Source: Lentisphaerae bacterium GWF2_50_93
GTDB taxonomy: Bacteria > Verrucomicrobiota > Lentisphaeria > Victivallales > GWF2-50-93
Direction: 5' to 3'
DNA: 64,000 bases
Assembly: GCA_001804815.1 (NCBI GenBank)
Contig: MHBI01000010.1
Coordinates: 62,001 to 126,000 of the forward strand
In this document: positions 29,501 through 37,017 of the stretch, one piece after another
Numbering within the stretch: position 1 is the first letter of the stretch
How the letters are laid out: each line of letters starts with the position of its first letter
Program-made: the position numbers and the translations under genes
The notes under the pieces: generated by a model
Database searches by the model: none
What the model was told of the DNA's origin: nothing
Seen by the model: only the letters and a program-made list of their open reading frames with translations

Positions 29501-31769
29501 AATTGGCGACAGCGACCCACGCACCGGCGCCTCGGTCACCCACTACAACGCCCTCGGTCAGGTGGACTATGTCCAGGATGCCGCAGGCAAACAGACCTCT
29601 TTCACGTATGACTCTTCTTCCGGACGCAGGACGGAAGTCATAAATCCTTTCGCCAAGAAAGTGATTTATACTTATAATTCGAGAGGACAGATCTCCACTG
29701 TAAGGGGCGATGCGTCATATCCCCTCGATTACGTCTACGACAGCTATGGCCGCATGACCCAGCTCAAGACCTACCGTGACGCTGGTCTTGCCAATGCTGA
29801 TGTGACTACATGGAATTATCAGGAATCAACTGGATTGCTGACTTCAAAAACTTATGCAGACAACAAGTCTGTCGCCTATACTTATTCAGCAGACGGCAAG
29901 CTCGCCACAAGGACATGGTCGAGGGGCGTGGTCACAAACTACGCTTATAATACTGCTGGCGACCTTACTGGCATAACTTATTCAGACTCGACACCAGCAG
30001 TCGGCTTCACCTACAACCGTCTTGGACAGCAACTCACGGTCACCGATGCTGTAGGTTCAAGGACGTTCGGCTACAGCGATAAGTTCCAGTTGACATCTGA
30101 GACCATCAATGGTATCTATAACAAGATTCTGACACGTTCCTATGACACACTTGGCAGGAGTTCTGGCATGAACATCGGAACTGAATACGCTGTGGGATAT
30201 GGGTATGACAATCTGGGCAGGTTCAGCACTGTCACAAATGGGGCTGATGTATTTACCTATGGGTATCTGGCGAATTCCAATCTCATCCAGTCCATCACTT
30301 ATCCTTCGACTATCAGCGTCACGAAGAGCTATGAATCCAATCGTGATTTAGTGACTTCCATCGAGAACAAGTACGGCACCACAACCATCTCGAAGTATGA
30401 TTACAGCAACGATGACCTTGGAAGAAGGACAGCAATGGGGAAGAGTGGCACTGCGTTCACACAGGCGGACACGATAGCCTATGGGTATAATGACAAGAGT
30501 GAAGTCACATCAGCGGTGGCGCAGAATCAGGCTACGTACAATTACGGGTTTAATTTCGACTTAATTGGCAACCGTTTGTCATCTACGACATCGGAAACGG
30601 GTACATCTGTCACGAGAAATTATACTTCAAATCAGCTTAATCAGTATACTGCGATTGATACGCCAGCAACCAGTCCAACGTATGACTTCGATGGAAATAT
30701 GCTGAACGATGGCACATGGTCATTCACGTGGAACGGCGAGAACAGAATCATCACAGCCACACAGGGAACCACTGTCATCGACTATAAATATGACTATTTC
30801 GGCAGAAGGGTAGAAAGAAAGGTCACTGAAGGCGGAACCGTCACTTCAAATGTCCGATACGTCTATGAACAGGGAAGCTTCAATAAGGTAGAGGAACTGG
30901 ATGTGTTGAACAGCAGTGCAATAGCCAAGAAATACGTCTGGGGACTTGATATAGCTGGTTCACAGACGGTTACTGGAAGCGTTGGCGCACTGCTTGCACA
31001 GATTGATGGGACAGGGACGGCTTATTCAACCTTAGATGCCAACGGAAATGTGTCGGAATATCTAAATGCTTCTGGAACGATACAAGGACACTTTGAATAT
31101 GCGCCGTTCGGCAAGGCTAATGTTGAAAATGGAGTCAGAGCTGATGACTTCGCCTTCAGGTTCTCCACGAAATATGAGGATGCACTGACAGGCGACTTGG
31201 ACTATGGATTAAGGGATTATGATTCTAAGCTGGGAAGGTGGAGAAGCAGGGACCCAAGCGAAGAAAATGGAAGCGTAAATTTATTTTTAGCATGTAATAA
31301 TGACACTATCAATGAAGTGGATTTCCTGGGCTTATTGACCTGTTGCGAGACAGTGGAAACTGGCAATGAGGTTAAAAAAAGAGGAGCATGTTACAAAACA
31401 AAATTCATCGGGAAAACATGGTATGTAGAAAGGCAAAGCATTAGTATAAGCATTGGTAATCTTGGCACTGGGGAGTCAGAAACTCTTATTCCAGAAGGCT
31501 TCATGTTTAAATACATATGGCATTTTACGATGTATTATGCAGCGGAAAGAGAAGTGAAGATATATAAAGAAAAGGCTTTAATCTGTTGCGGACTATGTCT
31601 TTGGACGTATGCAGGAGATTTAATTAGAACAGAAAAAGAAAAATGTAGCGATATTAAAGAAGAAAAAACTGTTGTAAGTGGAGGCACTACCAATCCTAAT
31701 GTACCCACATATCCGAATTGGCCAAATCCTGATAATGAAACAGACCCTCCGCCGAGAGGGACGTGGTAA
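26508..31769 (+). CDS. RHS/YD-repeat protein with unique C-terminal domain
   Basis: 1753 residues with a signal peptide (ILSLLLLTTFAFSVKA) and a Pro/Tyr-rich head. About 30 YD repeats run from ~400 to ~1500 (YSYDGIGRKIGD, YGYDNLGRFSTVTNG). The RHS core boundary is GDLDYGLRDYDSKLGRWRSRDP...DFLGL, ending near residue 1609. The last ~144 residues are non-repetitive, Cys-rich and AT-rich, the position where polymorphic toxins carry their effector. The tail ends in a Pro/Asn-rich segment. A dispersed repeat encodes GVSPAIV in frame near residue 682. From about 29.8 kb codon usage becomes more A/T-ending, suggesting a mosaic gene. Confidence 0.88.
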   Translation: MMKTRILSLLLLTTFAFSVKATNPPTYPPLPPGTRPGERDYNAVTYSAQMSVYNKQMDEWEKCPCGNPPVHPECISMEISFGHPVHQSRIPSGTILLEREKPSASLFTPQSLAFEFNFNSYLVGVKIAPATGISREATIYRSNGQGITYRFKTGESVATPISSDVASDSKLRMIDANGNPVADNPTYYERLSPNGSKVRFPAEQFTMAKPTIIDGKGQEIASDSTEVQVEPIYRDNALRQIWSAASGLADFVIIDDYKYEIRIYAPENAGSKNVQGLYVPQGSPFELWTIENPNRSDTDFNNVRISQTIAGTTYVYDWAYTEASNAWTVTAGAGLRKASKHYFGDYRTANCQIVDEARDASNNLVARKVSNTQKFAWKAEIVDETIDPDGANLKTSYTYYTTSTETGKYGKRKSIQKPDGSSESYNYDSQSRMTLKTSTYLDNAQGKIESYSFSPLDPVDVLSENDSRPRTIETKILGTTVNKKYAVYKTVSGEPIEIHEEGIAAYGDSSNQRVMATYYANSADEASKGRIKSITWSNGKMDTYTYEYGTYSANPDPSSCSFAAGSGDALRETIVHGTSANSTGVAGKSTKEVKVTDGRSNDVMTEVYAYDGGYSRIAWNVKTFDAEHHVLASYNSNGTYSTSTWNCCSKDSESSADGTQYTFSYDLLKRLVSKTKCGVGVSPAIVTSYTYDAEGRQLSESISGGSALAATATSYDLAGRVTSRTDAAGLITTYAYSNGGRTVTATHPGGFTEITDKYIDGKIKSITGTAVVAKFYTYGVNIDGTQWTKVNSGIANSPNYVKTTVDALGRTVSEERPGSTGTLVTDYFYNAQGLLTKVSSTGNADTLYAYDDFNNQIRSALDLNANGQIDLGSDDRVSESETTFQSVSGQWWSVATSKVYGDNGAVVTGISKKQLTALGIAGTPAGILISKTISIDINGNETVSTTSLDRTGRTVFQAVTSPDSSISSLSTTVNGLLMSQRTSTNLTYNYSYDGIGRKIGDSDPRTGASVTHYNALGQVDYVQDAAGKQTSFTYDSSSGRRTEVINPFAKKVIYTYNSRGQISTVRGDASYPLDYVYDSYGRMTQLKTYRDAGLANADVTTWNYQESTGLLTSKTYADNKSVAYTYSADGKLATRTWSRGVVTNYAYNTAGDLTGITYSDSTPAVGFTYNRLGQQLTVTDAVGSRTFGYSDKFQLTSETINGIYNKILTRSYDTLGRSSGMNIGTEYAVGYGYDNLGRFSTVTNGADVFTYGYLANSNLIQSITYPSTISVTKSYESNRDLVTSIENKYGTTTISKYDYSNDDLGRRTAMGKSGTAFTQADTIAYGYNDKSEVTSAVAQNQATYNYGFNFDLIGNRLSSTTSETGTSVTRNYTSNQLNQYTAIDTPATSPTYDFDGNMLNDGTWSFTWNGENRIITATQGTTVIDYKYDYFGRRVERKVTEGGTVTSNVRYVYEQGSFNKVEELDVLNSSAIAKKYVWGLDIAGSQTVTGSVGALLAQIDGTGTAYSTLDANGNVSEYLNASGTIQGHFEYAPFGKANVENGVRADDFAFRFSTKYEDALTGDLDYGLRDYDSKLGRWRSRDPSEENGSVNLFLACNNDTINEVDFLGLLTCCETVETGNEVKKRGACYKTKFIGKTWYVERQSISISIGNLGTGESETLIPEGFMFKYIWHFTMYYAAEREVKIYKEKALICCGLCLWTYAGDLIRTEKEKCSDIKEEKTVVSGGTTNPNVPTYPNWPNPDNETDPPPRGTW
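28544..28562 (+). repeat. Dispersed ACAGGCG-family repeat inside the RHS reading frame
   Basis: AGGCGTCTCGCCTGCGATT matches the intergenic element at 766-784 in nearly every base. Here it is read through in frame as VGVSPAI, between two otherwise normal YD repeats. Confidence 0.55.
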
Positions 31770-31823
31770 GAAAACTATTTATCAAAGGCTATAATTTCAT
31801 TTTTAACACATAGGGATAATTCC

Positions 31824-32492
31824 ATGAAAATAAAAGTAAATATATTGATGTGCGCCATTGTTTTATTTTTAGCAAGTTGCAAGCCAACTTCATATGAAGG
31901 CATTTTCTTAAACGAAACAGATTATAATAATGATACCGTTAAAAAAAATGATGTTGAAATAAAAAGACTGTGGCCTGAAGTAAAAAAAGAATTGATATCA
32001 CTTAATCCACAATGGAATAAAAAAAGTGAATTTATAAGATATAAGGATTCTGGAGATATCATTGGCCTTGACTTGTCTAATAGATTCCTAAAACATGAGA
32101 ACAATAAGACAACTATTATAACCGAAGAAGCAGAATTAACGGATATTTCACCCCTTAAGAAATTACCTTTAATTCGATTAAATCTTGATGGAGCCTCTGT
32201 TAAAGATATTTCCCCTTTATCAAACATGAAATTAGAATGCTTGGCAATATCGAATACAAAAGTTATAGATTTGAGCCCACTAAGGAATATGCCCTTAACA
32301 GAGTTATATATTTCTAACACGGCTATATCAGACATATCTCCCTTAAAAGATGCTCCTCTAAAAGTGCTCTATATGCACGATACGAAGGTACAAGATATTT
32401 CTCCGCTGGCTGGGAAAAACATAAAATTTCTCAACATGTTAAATACTCCTGCTGAAAGTGTCAAGGTCAAGCCCACTGACCCCCTGAACTGA
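31824..32492 (+). CDS. Leucine-rich-repeat lipoprotein; candidate RHS immunity protein
   Basis: 222 residues. Lipoprotein signal MKIKVNILMCAIVLFLASC with Cys at 19. About five internalin-like LRRs of ~21 residues follow (LTELYISNTAISDISPLKDAP). The gene is strongly AT-rich, like the RHS tail immediately before it (54-base gap), and unlike the GC-richer core genes. Polymorphic toxins are commonly followed by a small immunity gene, and a periplasmic lipoprotein would be a sensible guard, but LRR lipoproteins also occur alone. Immunity is inference only. Confidence 0.65.
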   Translation: MKIKVNILMCAIVLFLASCKPTSYEGIFLNETDYNNDTVKKNDVEIKRLWPEVKKELISLNPQWNKKSEFIRYKDSGDIIGLDLSNRFLKHENNKTTIITEEAELTDISPLKKLPLIRLNLDGASVKDISPLSNMKLECLAISNTKVIDLSPLRNMPLTELYISNTAISDISPLKDAPLKVLYMHDTKVQDISPLAGKNIKFLNMLNTPAESVKVKPTDPLN

Positions 32493-32559
32493 CCCGCTGT
32501 GCACTGCTTGGGCAGGGGCGGTGGGACAATACGCATGCGTGACTCTGAAAGCCCATTGT

Positions 32560-32588
32560 CACTTTCAGAAACGGGCGGACACACGCTT
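32560..32588. repeat. 29 bp direct repeat, left copy
   Basis: CACTTTCAGAAACGGGCGGA followed by CACACGCTT. Identical to 40953-40981, same orientation, 8.4 kb apart. On the left side CTGAAAG/CTTTCAG adds a stem. Confidence 0.8.
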
Positions 32589-32818
32589 TTAGCGGCTAAA
32601 AGGATGAAGAGGCGTAGTTGATGTGGATGAGAGCGGAAAAGTGTAAACAAACAGCGTTTCTGTTGAGTTTTGCCAAGTCCTGTCTACGGTGATGTAGCAT
32701 GTATGGACTGCTGAGCGTATTACCCAGAGACTGACATGGGACACCAGAACCAGAGTCAGCATGATTCAAGATTCTCACATGCCAGAAGCATCGTTCCTGT
32801 AAACCTAAACAAAACAAG

Positions 32819-33104
32819 TCCGTTGTTTTATTTGTCTTTAAAACAACAGGAGATTTGTTTGCCGTAAACCCCACCATCATACTACCCGACAGAATCGCCA
32901 GAACTATGTCTTAAACCCCTTTTTTTCGGGCTTTGGCACCGTACCCCCTGACCATGTATGCCTTGATGCCTTTCCCTATGCAAAAACCCTGTTTCCGCAG
33001 AGTTGAGTAATAAAAAAATGCACTTTAGGTAAGAACTTGTCTATGGAGTTGTCTATGGGAAAAATGCAGTTTGAGTAATAAAACTATTTGAATCAGGTAA
33101 GAAC
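32819..33104. repeat. Direct repeat copy A (~285 bp)
   Basis: Collinear with 33597-33880 at an offset of 777-778 bases. Exactly shared blocks: 32819-32847 (29 bases, a GTTGTTTTA/TAAAACAAC hairpin), 32905-32918 and 32982-33004 (23 bases). The remainder is diverged but nearly gap-free. Confidence 0.8.
33007..33100. promoter_or_regulatory. Phased GTAA motif array A
   Basis: Motifs GAGTAATAA or AGGTAAGAA have their GTAA at 33007, 33029, 33075 and 33097, spacings 22, 46 and 22. They may be protein-binding iterons. Equally, each TAA ends a tiny frame (33018-33032, 33043-33078) and two AGGTAAGAA motifs sit 15-16 bases before an ATG. Confidence 0.45.
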
Positions 33105-33596
33105 GCCCTATGAACCAGCATTCTAATTGCCTCCACCTCTCCCATCTGTTCCACTCTCCCAATCACCATTTCTCCCACTCTCTTTTCTGCACAAAAAACC
33201 TGCAAAAACAGCAACCCTCAAAATCCCCCCTTAACAATCCCCTATATATTATTCTTATCTTTATTCTTATGATTCTTTAAAAGGTTCATAATAGTTCTTT
33301 GTATATTCTTTCAAAGATTATTCTTCTTCAGTTTATTTGTCTTTTCCCATGGTTCTTTAGTATTTCTTCTTCTTTCTTCTCTTGTATTCCGTTTTGGAAA
33401 GATTCAGGAAGGATAAGGGCGAAGCGATTGGGACTCGAGTAAATCAGGAAAAATCATGTCCCATGTGCTGTCGCAAATACGAATCAAGACAATTCAAATT
33501 CCAGAGGAGGATTCCCTGTTGTGACTCCTATGGCTCTTCTCATAAAATCTACTTACTCATTTCTTACATGTAACACCTGATTATCCAGCAACCATT

Positions 33597-33880
33597 TCCG
33601 TTGTTTTATTTGTCTTTAAAACAACTCACCTTTTGATTGCCTCAAACCCTACTGTCTGGTTGACTGTTAAAATCCTTTCTGATATGTCTTAAACCCTGTT
33701 TTATCAGACTTTGCTGTCCTTCCCGTATCAATGCTCGGACTCGGTGTTTTCAGCAGCTAAAAACCCTGTTTCCGCAGAGTTAGGTAAGAAAAAAATGCTT
33801 CTCAGGTAAGAACTCCTCTATGGCGTTGTCTATGAAAAAAAGGTGATTCAGGTAAGTAGAGACATTAGTTTGAGTAATAA
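33597..33880. repeat. Direct repeat copy B (~285 bp)
   Basis: Second diverged copy of 32819-33104. A third shorter echo, GTTTGTCTTTAAAC, occurs near 33989. Confidence 0.8.
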
Positions 33881-33921
33881 AGCAGAGCGATTCACCTATG
33901 AGGATTCTTCATTTTAGGTAA
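33784..33921. promoter_or_regulatory. Phased GTAA motif array B
   Basis: GTAA positions 33784, 33806, 33852, 33874 and 33918, spacings 22, 46, 22 and 44, repeating the rhythm of array A. Associated tiny frames: 33795-33809, 33820-33846 and 33898-33921. Confidence 0.45.
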
Positions 33922-34026
33922 GAATGTTCGGTGTTGCTGTATTTAAGTTTACAGGATGAGATGAATCAGTTTGCCTCCTTCCTGTGTTTGTCTTTAAACC
34001 ATGTCGGACTGAATCATGCCATGTCG

Positions 34027-34650
34027 TTATTCCATTTGATTTATCAGCTCCTCAATTGCCGTTGGTATTAAGCTCTTCCAGTCACATTTCTTCATGTAGT
34101 ATTCAGTCAGTTCCTTCTTCTCCCTAACCTTCTTCCTATTCACAGGCAGATATTTCCCATATTCGTCAGTGAGAGTCCTGTCTTCAAGCTGAGTCCAGAT
34201 GTCTATTGGGGACAACATGCCGATTGTGAAATAATTGTTCTGCTTGACGGTATCATGGATGGCAAACATGTCCTTGAAGCCAGTTACTGCCGTATATGAC
34301 ACCTTCTTGGTCTCGTCAAGCCAGAACAGGAGCTTTGAGGATTCTTCTGGCAGGGCTTCAAGTCTGAGCTTGATGCTGAGATACCACCAGCCAGCTTTCA
34401 GCTTCTTCAGAGATTCCTTGACTTCTGCCTTGGTGAACGTTAATGGCTTGCCGTCAAATCCTGTCTGTTCCATCAGTTCAAACATTTTCGGAACCCACGA
34501 TGGAACGCCTGTTCTGCCTTTTTGCCAGTGCTGGAGAGCTGAGAGATTGACGTTCATGATGCTGGCGAGTCTGTACAGGGTAAGACTGTGCTTCTTGCAG
34601 AAATCGTCAATTATATCCTTGCCAAGTCTGCCCGTGCTTTTCTTTTTCAT
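34027..34650 (-). CDS. XRE/Cro-like HTH regulator
   Basis: 207 residues from the third Met of the frame; AAAGGA lies 6 bases before it, while the two upstream ATGs overlap that site. Residues ~8-60 form a helix-turn-helix (DDFCKKHSLTLYRLASIMNVNLSALQHWQKG), followed by a Trp/Lys/Glu-rich alpha/beta domain of unknown type. It is the only leftward gene of the island core and is divergent from 34911-36516, with two palindromes in the gap. This is the classical layout of an autoregulating repressor of a mobile element. C-terminal function not recognised. Confidence 0.7.
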   Translation of the reverse strand: MKKKSTGRLGKDIIDDFCKKHSLTLYRLASIMNVNLSALQHWQKGRTGVPSWVPKMFELMEQTGFDGKPLTFTKAEVKESLKKLKAGWWYLSIKLRLEALPEESSKLLFWLDETKKVSYTAVTGFKDMFAIHDTVKQNNYFTIGMLSPIDIWTQLEDRTLTDEYGKYLPVNRKKVREKKELTEYYMKKCDWKSLIPTAIEELINQME

Positions 34651-34713
34651 AAGCATTCCTTTCATGTGTAATCATTAAAACTATACCAGCAAAACCTGTT
34701 TTCAAAGGATTAT

Positions 34714-34781
34714 ATGCCACATACTGGTATATGCCTGTTATCTACATTTGACCTGTCATGACATATACCACATTCTGGTAT
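34714..34781. promoter_or_regulatory. Two candidate operators for the XRE regulator
   Basis: ATACCA-N5-TGGTAT at 34765-34781 and ATGCCA-N5-TGGTAT at 34714-34730, centres 51 bases apart (about five helical turns). A lone ATACCA half-site is at 34683-34688. They lie between the regulator start and the rightward promoter, suited to control both directions. Confidence 0.55.
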
Positions 34782-34844
34782 GTTTTAGGGGTTTGCGGAT
34801 GTTTCCAGAACGTGCCTGTCAGCTATTTGCAGGATTCTGATTGC

Positions 34845-34873
34845 TTGAAGATTCGCTCGTAAATTTGTATATA
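34845..34873 (+). promoter_or_regulatory. Rightward island promoter
   Basis: TTGAAG at 34845-34850, 17-base spacer, TATATA at 34868-34873. Start codon of the first rightward gene is at 34911, preceded by AGGTAAGAA (34896-34904). Confidence 0.5.
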
Positions 34874-34910
34874 TTGTCGCCACTAAATTTTTAACAGGTA
34901 AGAAATATCA

Positions 34911-35108
34911 ATGGTACGGGCAAGGAAAATAGTTCTGGTTCTGAGCAAGTTTGGTGGTGTAACAGAAGTCACCTATGAGAATCCAATTACGATTCAGAAA
35001 GCTGAATCAGAAATTATAGACGACTCTCATTACCTGTGGGTTTTGGAATTAACGAACGGGAAGAAAATCAGATATGTCTACGGCAAAAAGCAAAGGAATA
35101 CGAAGTGA
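34911..35108 (+). CDS. Small unknown protein, first gene of the island operon
   Basis: 65 residues, basic, beta-rich (KIVLVLSKFGGVTEVTYENP, then YLWVLELTNGKKIRYVYGKK). Its ATG stands 15 bases after the start of AGGTAAGAA, the same distance seen at two tiny frames in the repeat region. The stop is followed two bases later by the next ATG, so translation is coupled. No family recognised. Confidence 0.55.
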   Translation: MVRARKIVLVLSKFGGVTEVTYENPITIQKAESEIIDDSHYLWVLELTNGKKIRYVYGKKQRNTK

Positions 35109-35110
35109 AT

Positions 35111-35557
35111 ATGACACAGAGGAAGATATCTGCGAAATGGTATATCAGTCCAAGAGGGAGATTGATTGAAGTTACGAGGGGAACACATATCGAACAGGTA
35201 GCTTTTGAGCCGAGGACGTTCGGGCTGACGAAACAAGAAGTGGACAGGATTTACAGGAAGCACCATGAAGAATGTTATGTAGAGAGATGGGCGAGGCAGG
35301 AGATAATGCTGGGGCTGATGAAAAAGGGATGGATACGGGTGCTGATTGATAAAAATAACTACGTCAATTTTGAGCTGGCTTACACGATGGATAGACATGT
35401 AAATAATATTTTCGTGATGCTGGAACATATCAAGAAGATTGTTGGGAAAAGGAAGTACAGGAGGATGGGACTTAGGGTTATCCAGTCGGGATGTTGTCTG
35501 GTTCATAAATATGACATGAGTGGGGAAGATAATTTTATAGAGGAGATGGGAAAATGA
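35111..35557 (+). CDS. Unknown island protein
   Basis: 148 residues from ATG 35111, two bases after the previous stop; the frame extends upstream to 35036 but that part overlaps the first gene. Basic N-terminal half (KWYISPRGRLIEVTRGTHIE, LTKQEVDRIYRKHHEECYVERWARQE) and a compact C-terminus with CC. The start resembles small phage-type proteins that act on metabolite or DNA-end substrates, but I cannot place it. Stop overlaps the next start (ATGA). Confidence 0.5.
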   Translation: MTQRKISAKWYISPRGRLIEVTRGTHIEQVAFEPRTFGLTKQEVDRIYRKHHEECYVERWARQEIMLGLMKKGWIRVLIDKNNYVNFELAYTMDRHVNNIFVMLEHIKKIVGKRKYRRMGLRVIQSGCCLVHKYDMSGEDNFIEEMGK

Positions 35558-36516
35558 AGCACCGATTCAGGAAAGCGATGTTCCGATACTTGCTGGAGAT
35601 AGTCAGTGAAGGTGATGGTGATGCGACAGGCAGAATCATTCAGGACTTATCAAGACAGACACGTAATGCAAATGTCCAATTTCAGCTTTGTGAGACTGCC
35701 GTCAGGAAAATTGAGGGAAAGTCATTCGTAGCACACAAGGATGTCGAGAAGATAATTGAGTTCGTCTGTGATAGTGCAAAGAGGATTGGAGTCTACGACA
35801 AGGGAACTGCTACAAGGATACTGAGTCTAATCATGACTGATTCAATTATCAAACGTGCGTATGCCGAGATTGCAGAAGCAATGGTTTTCATATTGGATGA
35901 CAGGGGAATGAGTGAGAATATTTTGAAAAGAGCGTTCGAGATATTTAAGAGTGATATGCAGAACAGAACCAAGCACATATTAATTTCTGAAAACGCCATT
36001 GAAGGAATCAGCAAAGATGAGCATTATACATGCTCTACATTGGAGTTCGTCAGATTGGCTTATTGTTGGATTGGAGTCGGACGGGACATTGAATACGCAA
36101 AGGAAATAGTGGGGTATGGGAGTCCGTATGCTGTTGGATTTACAGAATACTTAGAGCTGGCTGAATTCTATATCAACTATCCAGAGGAACGTTACACGGC
36201 ATTCAAGTTTTTCCGAAGAGCCGAAGAACAGGCGAATGACTTTGACGACTACTGCTGCCTGTGTCACGATTTATACTTGTTGGTTCAGAACGATGTTTGG
36301 GCAATGCAAATTTTCGACAAATGCCGAACCATGGCGAAGACTGCCGATGACTTTACGAGATTGGGCGAAATTATCGGAAACAAGAACGGTTTGCCAAATA
36401 TGGATTTGTGCAGAGAGATGTTTGCGATGGCAATGGAAAGGGCAATGACAGACGAAGAGAAAAGTTGTGTGCAGGATAGTTGGGAGAACGTCATGGAAGA
36501 ACACGAAATTTACTGA
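35554..36516 (+). CDS. Helical (TPR/Sel1-like) repeat protein of unknown function
   Basis: 320 residues, all alpha. Repeats of paired helices are visible from ~150 on (SPYAVGFTEYLELAEFYINY, TAFKFFRRAEEQANDFDDYC, WAMQIFDKCRTMAKTADDFT, LCREMFAMAMERAMTDEEKS). Sequence is rich in Glu and Cys, without signal or membrane segment, so cytosolic. Overlaps the upstream gene by four bases. Probably a protein-protein scaffold within the island; specific role unknown. Confidence 0.6.
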   Translation: MKHRFRKAMFRYLLEIVSEGDGDATGRIIQDLSRQTRNANVQFQLCETAVRKIEGKSFVAHKDVEKIIEFVCDSAKRIGVYDKGTATRILSLIMTDSIIKRAYAEIAEAMVFILDDRGMSENILKRAFEIFKSDMQNRTKHILISENAIEGISKDEHYTCSTLEFVRLAYCWIGVGRDIEYAKEIVGYGSPYAVGFTEYLELAEFYINYPEERYTAFKFFRRAEEQANDFDDYCCLCHDLYLLVQNDVWAMQIFDKCRTMAKTADDFTRLGEIIGNKNGLPNMDLCREMFAMAMERAMTDEEKSCVQDSWENVMEEHEIY

Positions 36517-36645
36517 CAAGGACAAGGATAAGAAAAACAGTCAGTTATCTTTTTTGAAATATGCAGGGTACTGGCAGGGGTGTAAAAAAAGTGGGTGATG
36601 GAAGATGGGATTTTCAGAAATCAGAAATAGAATGTCAGGGATAAT

Positions 36646-37017
36646 ATGAATAGGAATGACAAGGCAAGCGTTGGGATATTCTGGATTGACTGTAAGGAGA
36701 CAGGCAAGATAAGGATTTTCGCTGACTGTGTTTTATTAAAGGATTCAGAACTGTACTGCAATCACAGGGTTCATTCGTTGGGGCATTTCCAGCTTTGGGC
36801 AAGTGTGCAGAAACGAAATCTGAAGTGGATAGGCGTTGAATATGAATCAATACCGAGGGGACGTGTGGTTTGGTCGGAAGGCGTGTTCTTTGTTTATGCA
36901 AATAGGATTGCAGAGGGCAAGAGGATTCAGAAAAAGATATTGGAAACGTTCGGAATAAAAACACAAAAAACCAAGTTTAATTTCAGCGATGAGCACTACG
37001 AAATTCACAAGTTCTGA
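36646..37017 (+). CDS. Unknown island protein
   Basis: 123 residues, no signal peptide. Contains GIFWIDCKETGKIRIFADCV, a Trp-rich central part and WSEGVFFVYANRIAEGKRIQ followed by a helix and a charged tail. The pattern suggests a compact alpha/beta fold of the kind found in plasmid and phage accessory genes, but no family is recognised. Separated by 129 bases from the helical repeat protein. Confidence 0.5.
   Translation: MNRNDKASVGIFWIDCKETGKIRIFADCVLLKDSELYCNHRVHSLGHFQLWASVQKRNLKWIGVEYESIPRGRVVWSEGVFFVYANRIAEGKRIQKKILETFGIKTQKTKFNFSDEHYEIHKF

Larger units (their letters stand above)
32493..34026. other. 1.5 kb non-coding control-like region of the island
   Basis: No gene is supported. 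The region contains one copy of a 29 bp direct repeat, two collinear ~285 bp direct repeats, a phased array of GTAA-centred motifs and several tiny reading frames. Pyrimidine-rich sequence fills 33120-33380. Frames of ~60 codons such as 33382-33573 start at TTG without a ribosome site and look spurious. Confidence 0.55.

Noticed and set aside
33110..33280. 57-codon frame after AGGTAAGAA
   Set aside because: The translation is dominated by His/Ser/Pro/Leu from a pyrimidine-rich tract and lacks conserved features; kept only as part of the motif discussion.
33382..33573. 63-codon frame with paired Cys
   Set aside because: Starts at TTG with no ribosome site; the Cys pairs do not form a known zinc motif.
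33007..33921. CRISPR array as explanation for the regularly spaced motifs
   Set aside because: The repeated units are only ~9 bases, spacers are unequal and partly conserved between the two arrays, and no cas genes are present.
33007..33921. Tn7-type transposon ends (22-base transposase sites)
   Set aside because: The 22-base spacing is suggestive, but both arrays have the same orientation and no transposase of that family is in the window.
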